This document shows positions 53,757 to 61,808 of a stretch of DNA of 64,000 nucleotides, piece by piece. The DNA is taken from assembly GCF_000725885.1 (NCBI RefSeq), contig NZ_JODR01000019.1, forward strand, positions 1 to 64,000, read 5' to 3'. Position numbers and translations under genes: made by a program. Each line of letters begins with the position of its first letter. Position 1 is the stretch's first letter. The DNA is from Streptomyces albus subsp. albus. Its GTDB lineage: Bacteria > Actinomycetota > Actinomycetes > Streptomycetales > Streptomycetaceae. The notes beneath the pieces are model-generated. The model was given only the letters and a program-made list of their open reading frames with translations. It was not told the origin of the DNA and searched no databases.

Positions 53757-53873
53757 ATGGGCAAGCGAATGCAGAGCCGAGACCGGAACCGAGGCCGTTC
53801 GAAAGCGCACCATCCACGTCCGCCCCAGCCCCCGATCCACCCCCTCGTACAGCGGGAGGGGGCCCGCGCATGA
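53757..53873 (+). CDS. Possible short upstream ORF coupled to glnR
   Basis: 38 codons beginning [20 protein letters not shown], with GGAGGG upstream (12-base spacing). Its stop overlaps the glnR start as ATGA. Very basic composition. It may be a leader that couples ribosome entry to glnR, or simply chance. Confidence 0.35.
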   Translation: MGKRMQSRDRNRGRSKAHHPRPPQPPIHPLVQREGARA

Positions 53874-54652
53874 GTTCGCTGCTTCTCCTCACCAACGCTC
53901 TTCAGCCCTCCTCGGAGGTGCTGCCCGCCCTGGGCCTGCTGCTGCACAACGTGCGGGTCGCCCCCGCCGAGGGCCCGGCACTGGTGGACGCCCCGTCCGC
54001 CGATGTGATCCTGGTCGACGGCCGGCGTGATCTGCCGCAGGTGCGCTCCCTGTGCCAGCTGCTGCGCTCCACCGGGCCGGGCTGTCCCCTGCTGCTGATC
54101 GTCACGGAGGGCGGGCTCGCCGCCGTCACCGCGGAGTGGGGCGTGGACGACGTCCTCCTCGACACGGCGGGCCCCGCCGAGGTCGAGGCCCGGCTGCGGC
54201 TGGCCACCGGGCGGCGGCAGATCGCCGCCGACGACAGCCCGCTGGAGATCCGCAACGGCGATCTGTCGGTGGACGAGGCCACCTACAGCGCCAAGCTCAA
54301 GGGCCGGGTGCTGGATCTGACCTTCAAGGAGTTCGAGCTGCTCAAGTTCCTGGCGCAGCACCCGGGCCGGGTCTTCACACGCGCCCAGCTGCTCCAGGAG
54401 GTGTGGGGCTACGACTACTTCGGCGGGACCCGCACGGTGGACGTCCACGTGCGGCGGCTGCGCGCCAAGCTGGGCCCCGAGCACGAGGCCCTGATCGGGA
54501 CGGTCCGCAACGTGGGGTACCGCTTCGTCTCGTCCGAGAAGACGGAGGCGCCCGCCGAGCCGGGCGGGTCCGTCGCGGACGAGGCCGAGCGCGTGGCGCG
54601 GGCGGCGGCGAACTCCCCGTCCGGCCGGCGTCCGTCCACGGGCGGCGACTGA
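53870..54652 (+). CDS. glnR: Nitrogen regulator GlnR
   Basis: 260 residues. The N-terminal atypical receiver has the conserved Asp50 (VILVDGRRD) but an incomplete acidic pocket, as in orphan GlnR proteins that work without phosphorylation. The C-terminal OmpR winged helix has [13 protein letters not shown] and [14 protein letters not shown]. It controls nitrogen assimilation genes (glnA, amtB, nir). Neighbour order with a LacI gene matches S. coelicolor. Confidence 0.95.
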   Translation: MSSLLLLTNALQPSSEVLPALGLLLHNVRVAPAEGPALVDAPSADVILVDGRRDLPQVRSLCQLLRSTGPGCPLLLIVTEGGLAAVTAEWGVDDVLLDTAGPAEVEARLRLATGRRQIAADDSPLEIRNGDLSVDEATYSAKLKGRVLDLTFKEFELLKFLAQHPGRVFTRAQLLQEVWGYDYFGGTRTVDVHVRRLRAKLGPEHEALIGTVRNVGYRFVSSEKTEAPAEPGGSVADEAERVARAAANSPSGRRPSTGGD

Positions 54653-54814
54653 CGGCCCCGCCGTCCCGCGGCGGCCCCTCGCCCCCGTGAGGCCCCCGCC
54701 CCGCGTGGCCCCCGTCCCGGTGCGGGCCGCGCGCGGCGAGGGTCCCGGCGCGGTGCCGGAGATCCGGTGCCGCGCCGGGGCGGAAGGCCGCTCATCCCGC
54801 GTAGACTCTGGCCC

Positions 54815-55864
54815 GTGGCCAAGGTGACGCGGGACGACGTGGCGAGAATGGCGGGAACCTCGACGGCCGTCGTCAGCTATGTGATCAACAACGGTCCCCG
54901 GCCGGTCGCCCCGGCCACGCGGGAGCGGGTGCTCGCCGCGATCAAGGAGCTGGGGTACCGCCCGGACCGCGTGGCTCAGGCGATGGCCTCCCGGCGTACG
55001 GACCTGATAGGGCTGGTCGTCCCCGACGCCCGCCAGCCGTTCTTCGCGGAGATGGCCCACGCGGTCGAACGCGTGGCCGCCGAGCGCGGGAAGATGGTGC
55101 TCGTCGGCAACTCCGACTACCTGGACGAGCGCGAGGTCCACTACCTGCGCGCCTTCCTGGGGATGCGCGTCTCCGGACTCATCCTCATCAGCGCCGGTCT
55201 GAGCGAGCACGCGGCCACGGAGATCGACGCCTGGGACGCGCGCGTCGTACTGATGCACCGGCGGCCCGAGGCCATCGACGACGTGGCCGTGGTCCTCGAC
55301 GACGTGGGCGGCGCCCAGCTCGCCACCCGGCACCTGCTGGAGCACGGTCACGAGTACGTGGCCTGCCTCGGCGGCGTCGAGGAGACCCCCAAGCACGGCG
55401 ACCCCGTCACCGACCACATCGAGGGCTGGGCCCGCGCCATGCGGGAGGCCGGCAAGTCCACCGAGGGCCGGCTCTTCCAGTCCCCGTACAACAGGTACGA
55501 CACCTACCGGGTCGCCCTCGGCCTGCTGGCGCGGCCCGACCGGCCCACCGCGCTGTTCTGCGCCACCGACGACCAGGCCATCGGCGTCCTGCGCGCCGCC
55601 CGCGAACTCGACATCGACGTGCCGGGCGAGCTGGCCGTCGTCGGCTTCGACGACGTGAAGGAGGCGGGGCTGACCGACCCGCCGCTGACCACGGTCGGCT
55701 CCGACCGCGAGGCGATGGCCACGGCCGCCGTCGAACTGGTGCTGGACGACACCGTCCGCATCCCCGGCACCCGTGCCGCGGGGGTGCCCGGCGGCAAGGG
55801 GCGGGTACGCCAGTTCCCCTCCGGCCTGGTGATCCGCCGCTCCTGCGGCTGCGGGCCCGCGTAA
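54815..55864 (+). CDS. LacI-family transcriptional regulator
   Basis: 349 residues from a GTG. The helix-turn-helix (about 3-50) reads [20 protein letters not shown] and the hinge [15 protein letters not shown] periplasmic-binding-like ligand domain follows. The C-terminus ends in SCGCG. TAGACT ends 7 nt before the GTG: leaderless. Targets unknown. Confidence 0.92.
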   Translation: MAKVTRDDVARMAGTSTAVVSYVINNGPRPVAPATRERVLAAIKELGYRPDRVAQAMASRRTDLIGLVVPDARQPFFAEMAHAVERVAAERGKMVLVGNSDYLDEREVHYLRAFLGMRVSGLILISAGLSEHAATEIDAWDARVVLMHRRPEAIDDVAVVLDDVGGAQLATRHLLEHGHEYVACLGGVEETPKHGDPVTDHIEGWARAMREAGKSTEGRLFQSPYNRYDTYRVALGLLARPDRPTALFCATDDQAIGVLRAARELDIDVPGELAVVGFDDVKEAGLTDPPLTTVGSDREAMATAAVELVLDDTVRIPGTRAAGVPGGKGRVRQFPSGLVIRRSCGCGPA

Positions 55865-56000
55865 GCCTGCTGCTCCTGCGCAAGCCTGCTGCTCCTGCGT
55901 ATGGCTGCGGTCCCGCGCCGCGCTGGCCCGCGTGCGGCCATGGCCCCGCGCAGGATCGCGGTCCCGCGCATGTGCGGGCGGCCACGACTTTCGGGGATTC

Positions 56001-56033
56001 CTCAGCCCGCCCTCAGACTGCTCTCATCTTGCG
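56001..56033 (+). promoter_or_regulatory. Three 11-bp direct repeats before the protease gene
   Basis: CTCAGCCCGCC, CTCAGACTGCT and CTCATCTTGCG begin at 56001, 56012 and 56023, exactly one helical turn apart, 18 bases before the protease start. Such phasing is typical of OmpR-family response regulators, one of which is encoded two genes on. Confidence 0.6.
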
Positions 56034-56050
56034 GGAGCACGCTCAGGGGC

Positions 56051-57274
56051 ATGGAGAGCTACGACAGGCAGTCCCCGCAGATCCCGCAGGCCCAGCAGGT
56101 CCCCGAGCAGCCCTCGCAGACCTCGCGGCTCCCGCAGCAGCCCCGGACCGAGTCCCGGTCCGGGATCGGGTCCCAGCCCCGGACCGAGCCCCAGCCCGGG
56201 ACCGGCCCCCAGCCCCAGGTGCCCCCGCCGGCACCGCAGGGCGCCGGCGTTCCCCCGCAGGCCGGCGGCGTGCCGCCGCAAGGGACGGGCGTGCCGCCGC
56301 AGGGTGCCGTGCCGCCGCCGCCCGCCACGCCCCCGTACGCGGCCTTCCCCGACGGGTCGCGGTCGCCGGGCCGGCGGCGTCGGATGCGCGGGCCCGCCGC
56401 GCTGGTGACGGCCGCCGCCGTGGCCGCCGCCGTCGTCGGGGGCGGCACCGCGTTCGGGCTGGAGGCCCTGCTGGGCGGCCACGGCAGCAGCAGTGCCTCC
56501 GCGCCGGCCGCGAGCGGCACCAACGCCTCCGCCTCCGGGACGGTGGCCGGGGTGGTGGACGCCGTCAAGGACAGCGTGGTCGAGATCAAGGCCGACACCG
56601 GCTCGGGCCAGTCCACCGGCTCCGGCGTGGTCATCACCAAGGACGGCCAGATACTCACCAACAACCACGTCGTCTCCGGCGCCGACACCGTGCGGGTCAC
56701 CTTCGAGGGCGGCAAGACGGCGCGGGCCCGTGTCGTGGGCACCGACGCCGACAAGGACCTCGCGCTCCTCAAGGCGGAAGGGGTCAGCGGGCTGCGGCCC
56801 GCCGCGCTCGGCGACTCCGACGCGGTCGGCGTGGGCGACCAGGTGGTGGCCATCGGCTCCCCGCAGGGCCTGTCCGGCACCGTCACCAGCGGCATCGTCT
56901 CCGCCAAGAACCGCGAGGTGAAGGTCCCCAAGGAGGACGGCGGGCAGGAGCCGGAGCAGGACCAGGGCGGGGGCGGGCTCGGCGGCGGGTGGCCGTTCGA
57001 GTTCGACGGCGGCCAGTACAACGGGGGCGTGCAGGGGGAGACGACCACCTACAAGGCGATCCAGACGGACGCCTCCCTCAACCCGGGCAACTCCGGCGGC
57101 CCGCTGTTCAACATGTCCGGCCAGGTCATCGGCATCAACTCCGCGATCCTGCCGGCGGGTTCCGGGCAGGGGCAGGCGTCGCAGTCGGACGCCGGCAGCG
57201 TCGGCCTCGGCTTCGCGATCCCCGTCAACGACGTCAAGAAGGACCTCGACGCCCTGCGTGACGGGACGGCATGA
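56051..57274 (+). CDS. HtrA-like membrane-anchored serine protease
   Basis: 407 residues. A Pro/Gln-rich cytoplasmic head (1-100) precedes one membrane helix (about 115-135) and a trypsin-like domain with the triad His206 (TNNHVV), Asp237 (KDLALL) and Ser348 (GNSGGPL). No PDZ domain follows; the protein ends shortly after the protease. An acidic/Gly-rich loop of about 35 residues is inserted before the Ser. Likely an envelope quality-control protease controlled by the adjacent two-component system. Confidence 0.9.
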   Translation: MESYDRQSPQIPQAQQVPEQPSQTSRLPQQPRTESRSGIGSQPRTEPQPGTGPQPQVPPPAPQGAGVPPQAGGVPPQGTGVPPQGAVPPPPATPPYAAFPDGSRSPGRRRRMRGPAALVTAAAVAAAVVGGGTAFGLEALLGGHGSSSASAPAASGTNASASGTVAGVVDAVKDSVVEIKADTGSGQSTGSGVVITKDGQILTNNHVVSGADTVRVTFEGGKTARARVVGTDADKDLALLKAEGVSGLRPAALGDSDAVGVGDQVVAIGSPQGLSGTVTSGIVSAKNREVKVPKEDGGQEPEQDQGGGGLGGGWPFEFDGGQYNGGVQGETTTYKAIQTDASLNPGNSGGPLFNMSGQVIGINSAILPAGSGQGQASQSDAGSVGLGFAIPVNDVKKDLDALRDGTA

Positions 57275-57414
57275 TCCCGAGACCCCTGCGCCGCCCGTTC
57301 CGAAGCTCCCCCGCACCCCCCGCACCTTCCTCTGCGCCCCCGCCCGGTGCGGCACCGGCCCCGACGGGCGGGGACGGGCGCCCGGCCGGGACCGGGGGTG
57401 CCAAGCTGGAGGAC

Positions 57415-58158
57415 ATGCCCGACACCGCATCCGCCGCAGCCCCGGCCGAGGCACCGACCGTCCTCGTCGTGGACGACGAGCCCGCCGTACGGGACGCGCT
57501 GCGCCGCAGTCTCAGCTTCGAGGGGTACGACACGCTGCTGGCCGCCGACGGCGCCGAGGCGCTGGAGGCGGTCGAACGGCACCGGCCCGACCTCGTCGTC
57601 CTCGACGTGCTGATGCCCCGGATGGACGGACTGACCGCCGCCCGCCGGCTGCGGGCCGCGGGCAAGCACCTGCCGATCCTCATGCTCACCGCCCGCGACA
57701 CCGTCGGCGACCGCGTCAGCGGCCTGGACGCGGGCGCCGACGACTACCTCGTCAAACCGTTCGAGCTGGACGAACTCCTCGCCCGCGTCCGCGCCCTGCT
57801 GCGGCGCAGCTCCTACGCGCGCGAACAGGCCCGCGCGGAGGCCGAGGAGGAGCCGGAGGTCCTCGCCTTCGCCGACCTGCGGATGGACCTGCGCACCCGC
57901 GAGGTGACCCGGGGCGGGCGGCCCGTGGAACTCACCAGGACCGAGTACACGCTGCTGGAGATGTTCCTCGCCCACCCCCGCCAGGTGCTCACCCGGGAAC
58001 AGATCCTCAAGACCGTCTGGGGCTTCGACTTCGAACCCTCCTCCAACTCGCTGGACGTGTACGTGATGTATCTGCGCCGCAAGACCGAGGCCGGCGGCGA
58101 ACCCCGCCTGGTGCACACGGTGCGCGGCGTCGGCTACGTCCTGCGGGACGAGGCATGA
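57415..58158 (+). CDS. OmpR-family response regulator
   Basis: 247 residues. The receiver has Asp20/21, phospho-acceptor Asp64 ([12 protein letters not shown]), Thr in LMLTARD and Lys in YLVKPFE. The winged helix has [13 protein letters not shown] and [14 protein letters not shown]. MprA/TcrA-like. GGAGG precedes the ATG. Its stop overlaps the sensor kinase start (ATGA). Probable binder of the 11-bp repeats before the protease gene. Confidence 0.94.
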   Translation: MPDTASAAAPAEAPTVLVVDDEPAVRDALRRSLSFEGYDTLLAADGAEALEAVERHRPDLVVLDVLMPRMDGLTAARRLRAAGKHLPILMLTARDTVGDRVSGLDAGADDYLVKPFELDELLARVRALLRRSSYAREQARAEAEEEPEVLAFADLRMDLRTREVTRGGRPVELTRTEYTLLEMFLAHPRQVLTREQILKTVWGFDFEPSSNSLDVYVMYLRRKTEAGGEPRLVHTVRGVGYVLRDEA

Positions 58159-59657
58159 CGCCGCACACCCCAGGGACGGCGCCCGGCCCGGCCGCCCCCC
58201 GCACCTGGTGGTACCGGCTGCGCCGCGAAGGAGCGCGTGCCGTCTCGATGCCGCTGCGCGGGCGCCTCGCCCTGCTGGCCGCGCTCACCGTCGCGCTGGC
58301 GGTCGCCGCCTGCGCCACGGCCTGCTGGTTCCTGGTACGGGCCCAGCTGCTCGACTCCCTCGACGACTCGCTGCGGGCCACCTCCGTCACGCCCAGCACC
58401 GTGGTGGACAGCGTCCGTTCGGGCCAGTGCACGCCGCCCGACCAGCCCGCGCCCAACCCGTTCGGCGCCACCGTGCAGGTCGTGGACCCCAACGGCGGCA
58501 GCTGCGTGATCGTCGGCAGCAAGCTGGACGTGACGCCGGCCGACGTCCACGTCGCCGAGCGCAGCCGCGCCCAGGCCCTGCACACCGCGCGGGCCGGCGA
58601 CGGCACCGAGTACCGGGTGCGCACCACGCAGGTGCCCGGCACCGGGCTCGCCGTCTCCCTCGCCCGGCCCATGACGGAGCTGCGCGACTCGCTGGGCAAC
58701 CTCGCCCTGGTCCTCACCCTGGTCGGCGGGGCCGGGGTGCTCGGCGCGGCCGGTGCGGGCGTCGCACTGGCCCGCGCCGGACTGCGGCCCGTGGACCGGC
58801 TCACCGAGGCCGTCGAACACATCGCCCGCACCGAGGACCTGGCCGTCCGCATCCCCGCCGAGGGCGACGACGAGATCGCCCGGCTCTCCCGCTCGTTCAA
58901 CGCCATGACCGAGGCCCTCGCCTCCTCGCGCGCCCTCCAGCAGCAGCTCATCGCCGACGCCGGCCACGAACTGCGCACCCCCCTCACCTCGCTGCGCACC
59001 AACATCGATCTGCTGGTACGCAGCGAGGAGACCGGACGGGCACTCCCCGAGGAGGACCGCAGGGAGCTGATGGCCTCCGTCCAGGCACAGATGACCGAAC
59101 TCGCCGACCTCATCGGCGACCTCCAGGAGCTCTCCCGCCCGCACGACGCACCCGGCGACGCCGGGCAGGGCGTTTCCGGTGACCCGGCGCGCACCGGCAT
59201 CGTCGCGCTGCACGAGATCGTCGAGCACGCCCTCGAACGCGTCCGCCCGCGCGGCCCGGGACTCAGCCTCACCAGCGCACTCGACCCCTGGTACGTGCGG
59301 GGCGAGGCGGCGGCCCTGGAACGGTCGGTGGTCAATCTGCTCGACAACGCCGTCAAGTTCAGCCCCGAGGGCGGCACCGTGCACACCGCCCTGCACGACG
59401 GGGTGCTGACCGTGCGGGACGAGGGGCCGGGCGTGCCCGAGCACGAAGTCCCCCACGTCTTCGACCGCTTCTGGCGCTCCCCCTCCGCCCGCAGCCTGCC
59501 CGGTTCCGGCCTCGGGCTGTCCATCGTGGCCCGCACCGTGCGGCAGTGCGGCGGCCAGGTCATGCTGCGCCGCCCGGCGGACGGCGGCCCGGGAACCGAG
59601 GCCGAGGTGCGGCTGCCCGGCGCCCCCACACCGCCCCCCGCCGCACCCCACACGTGA
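58155..59657 (+). CDS. Sensor histidine kinase with two extracellular cysteines
   Basis: 500 residues. First helix about 36-58, extracellular domain 60-180 with only two Cys (Cys92 and Cys117), second helix about 182-206, then HAMP. The H-box has His271 ([13 protein letters not shown]), followed by N ([10 protein letters not shown]), G1 (VRDEGPGVP) and G2 (GSGLGLSIV) boxes. The Cys pair could form a disulfide and sense envelope redox state, which would fit the linked HtrA-like protease. Coupled to the response regulator. Confidence 0.93.
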   Translation: MTPHTPGTAPGPAAPRTWWYRLRREGARAVSMPLRGRLALLAALTVALAVAACATACWFLVRAQLLDSLDDSLRATSVTPSTVVDSVRSGQCTPPDQPAPNPFGATVQVVDPNGGSCVIVGSKLDVTPADVHVAERSRAQALHTARAGDGTEYRVRTTQVPGTGLAVSLARPMTELRDSLGNLALVLTLVGGAGVLGAAGAGVALARAGLRPVDRLTEAVEHIARTEDLAVRIPAEGDDEIARLSRSFNAMTEALASSRALQQQLIADAGHELRTPLTSLRTNIDLLVRSEETGRALPEEDRRELMASVQAQMTELADLIGDLQELSRPHDAPGDAGQGVSGDPARTGIVALHEIVEHALERVRPRGPGLSLTSALDPWYVRGEAAALERSVVNLLDNAVKFSPEGGTVHTALHDGVLTVRDEGPGVPEHEVPHVFDRFWRSPSARSLPGSGLGLSIVARTVRQCGGQVMLRRPADGGPGTEAEVRLPGAPTPPPAAPHT

Positions 59658-59712
59658 GCCCGCGCGGTCGCGGACCGGCCCCGCGGGCGCCGGCCGCCGT
59701 AGGGTCGGGGCC

Positions 59713-60612
59713 ATGAGTGACGTGGAAGTCGTGGCCGAGGTACCCGCCGACGTCGTACCCGCGGTCCACAAGCTGATCGAGGAAGCAGCCCGGCAGGACG
59801 GCCAGCCCGCCGTCTCCGAACAAGGCAGACTCCATCTGGGCGGCGGCCCCCGCGAAGGGGTGCGGCACCTGCTGCTGCGTGCCGGGGACGGAACCCTCGC
59901 CGGCTACGCGCAGCTGGAGGACACCGACCCCGTGGAGGCCCCCGCGGCCGAGCTCGTCGTCGCGCCCGACCACCGCGGCCGGGGCCACGGCAGGCGGCTG
60001 GGACAGGTACTGCTCGACCGGTCGGGGCGGCGGCTGCGGGTGTGGGCGCACGGCGGGCACCCCGCCGCGCGGCACCTCGCCCAGAGCCTGGGCCTCACCC
60101 TCTTCCGCGAGCTGCGGCAGATGCGCAGGCCGCTCGCCGGCTGGGACCAGCCCGAACCGGTGCTGCCGCCCGGTGTGACCGTCCGCACGTTCCGGCCCGG
60201 CGAGGACGACGCGGCGTGGCTGGAACTCAACGCCGCCGCCTTCGCCCACCACCCCGAGCAGGGCGGACTCACCCAGCGGGACCTCGACGACCGCAAGGCG
60301 GCCGACTGGTTCGATCCGGCGGGCTTCTTCCTCGCCGAGCGGGACGGCCGGCTCGTCGGCTTCCACTGGACCAAGGTCCACGCCGCCGAAGGGCTCGGCG
60401 AGGTGTACGTGCTCGGTGTCGCCCCCGGCGAGCAGGGCGGGGGCCTGGGCAAGGCCCTCACCACCATCGGGCTGCGGCATCTGGCGCGGGATCGGGAGAT
60501 GCCGACCGCGATGCTCTACGTGGACGCGGACAACGCCGCCGCCGTGCGCGTCTACGAGCACCTCGGCTTCAGCACGTACGAGACCGACCTGATGTACCGC
60601 ACCGAGACCTGA
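59713..60612 (+). CDS. mshD: Mycothiol synthase
   Basis: 299 residues with tandem GNAT domains. The N-terminal domain has VAPDHRGRGHGRRLG. The C-terminal catalytic one has VLGVAPGEQGGGLGKALT and LYVDADNAAAVRVYEHLGF. It acetylates Cys-GlcN-Ins to give mycothiol, the thiol used by the mycothiol-dependent enzyme at 7.3-8.2 kb. TAGGGT ends 7 nt before the ATG: leaderless. Confidence 0.96.
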   Translation: MSDVEVVAEVPADVVPAVHKLIEEAARQDGQPAVSEQGRLHLGGGPREGVRHLLLRAGDGTLAGYAQLEDTDPVEAPAAELVVAPDHRGRGHGRRLGQVLLDRSGRRLRVWAHGGHPAARHLAQSLGLTLFRELRQMRRPLAGWDQPEPVLPPGVTVRTFRPGEDDAAWLELNAAAFAHHPEQGGLTQRDLDDRKAADWFDPAGFFLAERDGRLVGFHWTKVHAAEGLGEVYVLGVAPGEQGGGLGKALTTIGLRHLARDREMPTAMLYVDADNAAAVRVYEHLGFSTYETDLMYRTET

Positions 60613-61210
60613 GAGCGCCTGCCGCGGGTTCCGGCGCACCGGAGCGCCGGTCAGGGGGCCCGCTCCCTTCCCGGCGGGGCGCGCGGCCGGCTGCGAGCCG
60701 GTCGCCGTCCCGCCATCCCGCCGTCCCGCCGTCCCGCCGTCCCGCCGTCCCGCCGTCTCGCCGTCTCGCCGTCTCGCCGTCTCGCCGTCTCGCCGTCTCG
60801 CCGTCTCGCCGTCTCGCCGTCTCGCCGTCCCGCCGTTCCGCCGTTCCGCCGTTCCGCCGGCCTGCGGGTCCGCCGGCCTGCGGGTCCGCCGGCCTGCGGG
60901 CCCGCCGGCCCGGGGCGGCGTCCGCAGGCCGCAACGGCAGTCGGCCTCCCGGCCCGGGGCGCGTGGCGGCGTCCGCGGTCGGCAACGGCAGCCGTGCGGC
61001 CGGGTCCGGTTCCTGGGCCGGGCCCGGAGCTGGAACTTGGAGACCGGTGCCAGGAACCCGGGGCCCGGCGTCCGGTGCCCGAAACCCGGGGCCCGGCGCC
61101 GGCAGCCCGAAAGTCGGAGCCCGAAGGTCGGGGCCCGGGGCCGGGAGCCGGGGGCCCGGACTCCCGGGCCCCGGACTCCTGGGCCTCGGCGCCCGGGAAG
61201 AGAATGCCGC
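60613..61210. repeat. Octanucleotide tandem array and further GC-rich repeats
   Basis: At 60705-60856, 19 tandem 8-bp units of CCGTCCCG, CCGTCTCG or CCGTTCCG. The 8-bp phase continues as alternating CCGGCCTG/CGGGTCCG to 60912. From about 61020 to 61195 follow degenerate GGCCCGG/CCCGAAA-type repeats. No gene; about 600 bases between mshD and the VOC gene. Confidence 0.9.
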
Positions 61211-61624
61211 ATGGAAATCACTCAGACGCGTCTGCTGGTGTCCGACTTCCCCGCCGTGTACCGCTTCTACCGGGACGTGCTCGGGCTCACGCCCCAGTTC
61301 GAGGCCGAGACCGGCCCGTACGCCAAGTTCAGCCCCGACACCGGAAACGCCGCGGTCGCGTTGCAGGACCGGGCACAGATGGCGGGCGTGCTGGAGCAGT
61401 TGAGGGCGCAGCCGCAGGGACACCGCGCCCTGGTGGTGCTGCGGGTGGACGACCTGGAGGCCACCCACGCCGAGCTGACCGCGCGCGGGGCGGAGTTCAC
61501 CCGCGACCCGGCCCCCATGGGGGAGCGGATGCGGGTCGCCTACCTGGCGGACCCGGAAGGAAACCTGATCGAGTTCCAGGAGTGGCTGGTCCCGCGCGGG
61601 CAGACGGGGGACGCGCGGGCATAG
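61211..61624 (+). CDS. Glyoxalase/bleomycin-resistance (VOC) family protein
   Basis: 137 residues with two beta-alpha-beta-beta-beta modules: [20 protein letters not shown] opens the first and [18 protein letters not shown] closes the second, with the usual Glu metal ligand. No function can be fixed. The ATG follows a GGAAGAG. The last residues lie in a duplicated DNA segment. Confidence 0.87.
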   Translation: MEITQTRLLVSDFPAVYRFYRDVLGLTPQFEAETGPYAKFSPDTGNAAVALQDRAQMAGVLEQLRAQPQGHRALVVLRVDDLEATHAELTARGAEFTRDPAPMGERMRVAYLADPEGNLIEFQEWLVPRGQTGDARA

Positions 61625-61700
61625 CGGGCCGGGCCGGCGACGTACCGGCGGGCCCGGCGGGGGACGCGCGGGCGTAACGGGCCGGGCCGGCGACGTACCG
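61608..61700. repeat. Direct repeat of about 41 bp at the VOC 3' end
   Basis: Segments 61608-61648 and 61660-61700 are nearly identical (GGGGACGCGCGGGC, then GGGCCGGGCCGGCGACGTAC), the first including the VOC stop codon. Confidence 0.8.
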
Positions 61701-61808
61701 CCAGCCCGGCGGCGCACCCCGGAGGGCGGTGCCGCAGGACACTCGCGGCACCCCGTCCCGCCACGCGGACGTAACCACGGATTCAAACTCTCTTGCGAGG
61801 CTCACGAA

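Noticed and set aside
60705..60912. CRISPR-like array
   Set aside because: Units are 8 bp, contiguous and without spacers, and no cas gene is near.
61741..61808. PHO box before ppk
   Set aside because: GATTCAAACTC and GGCTCACGAAA look vaguely similar but do not form 11-bp-phased units, so no site is claimed.
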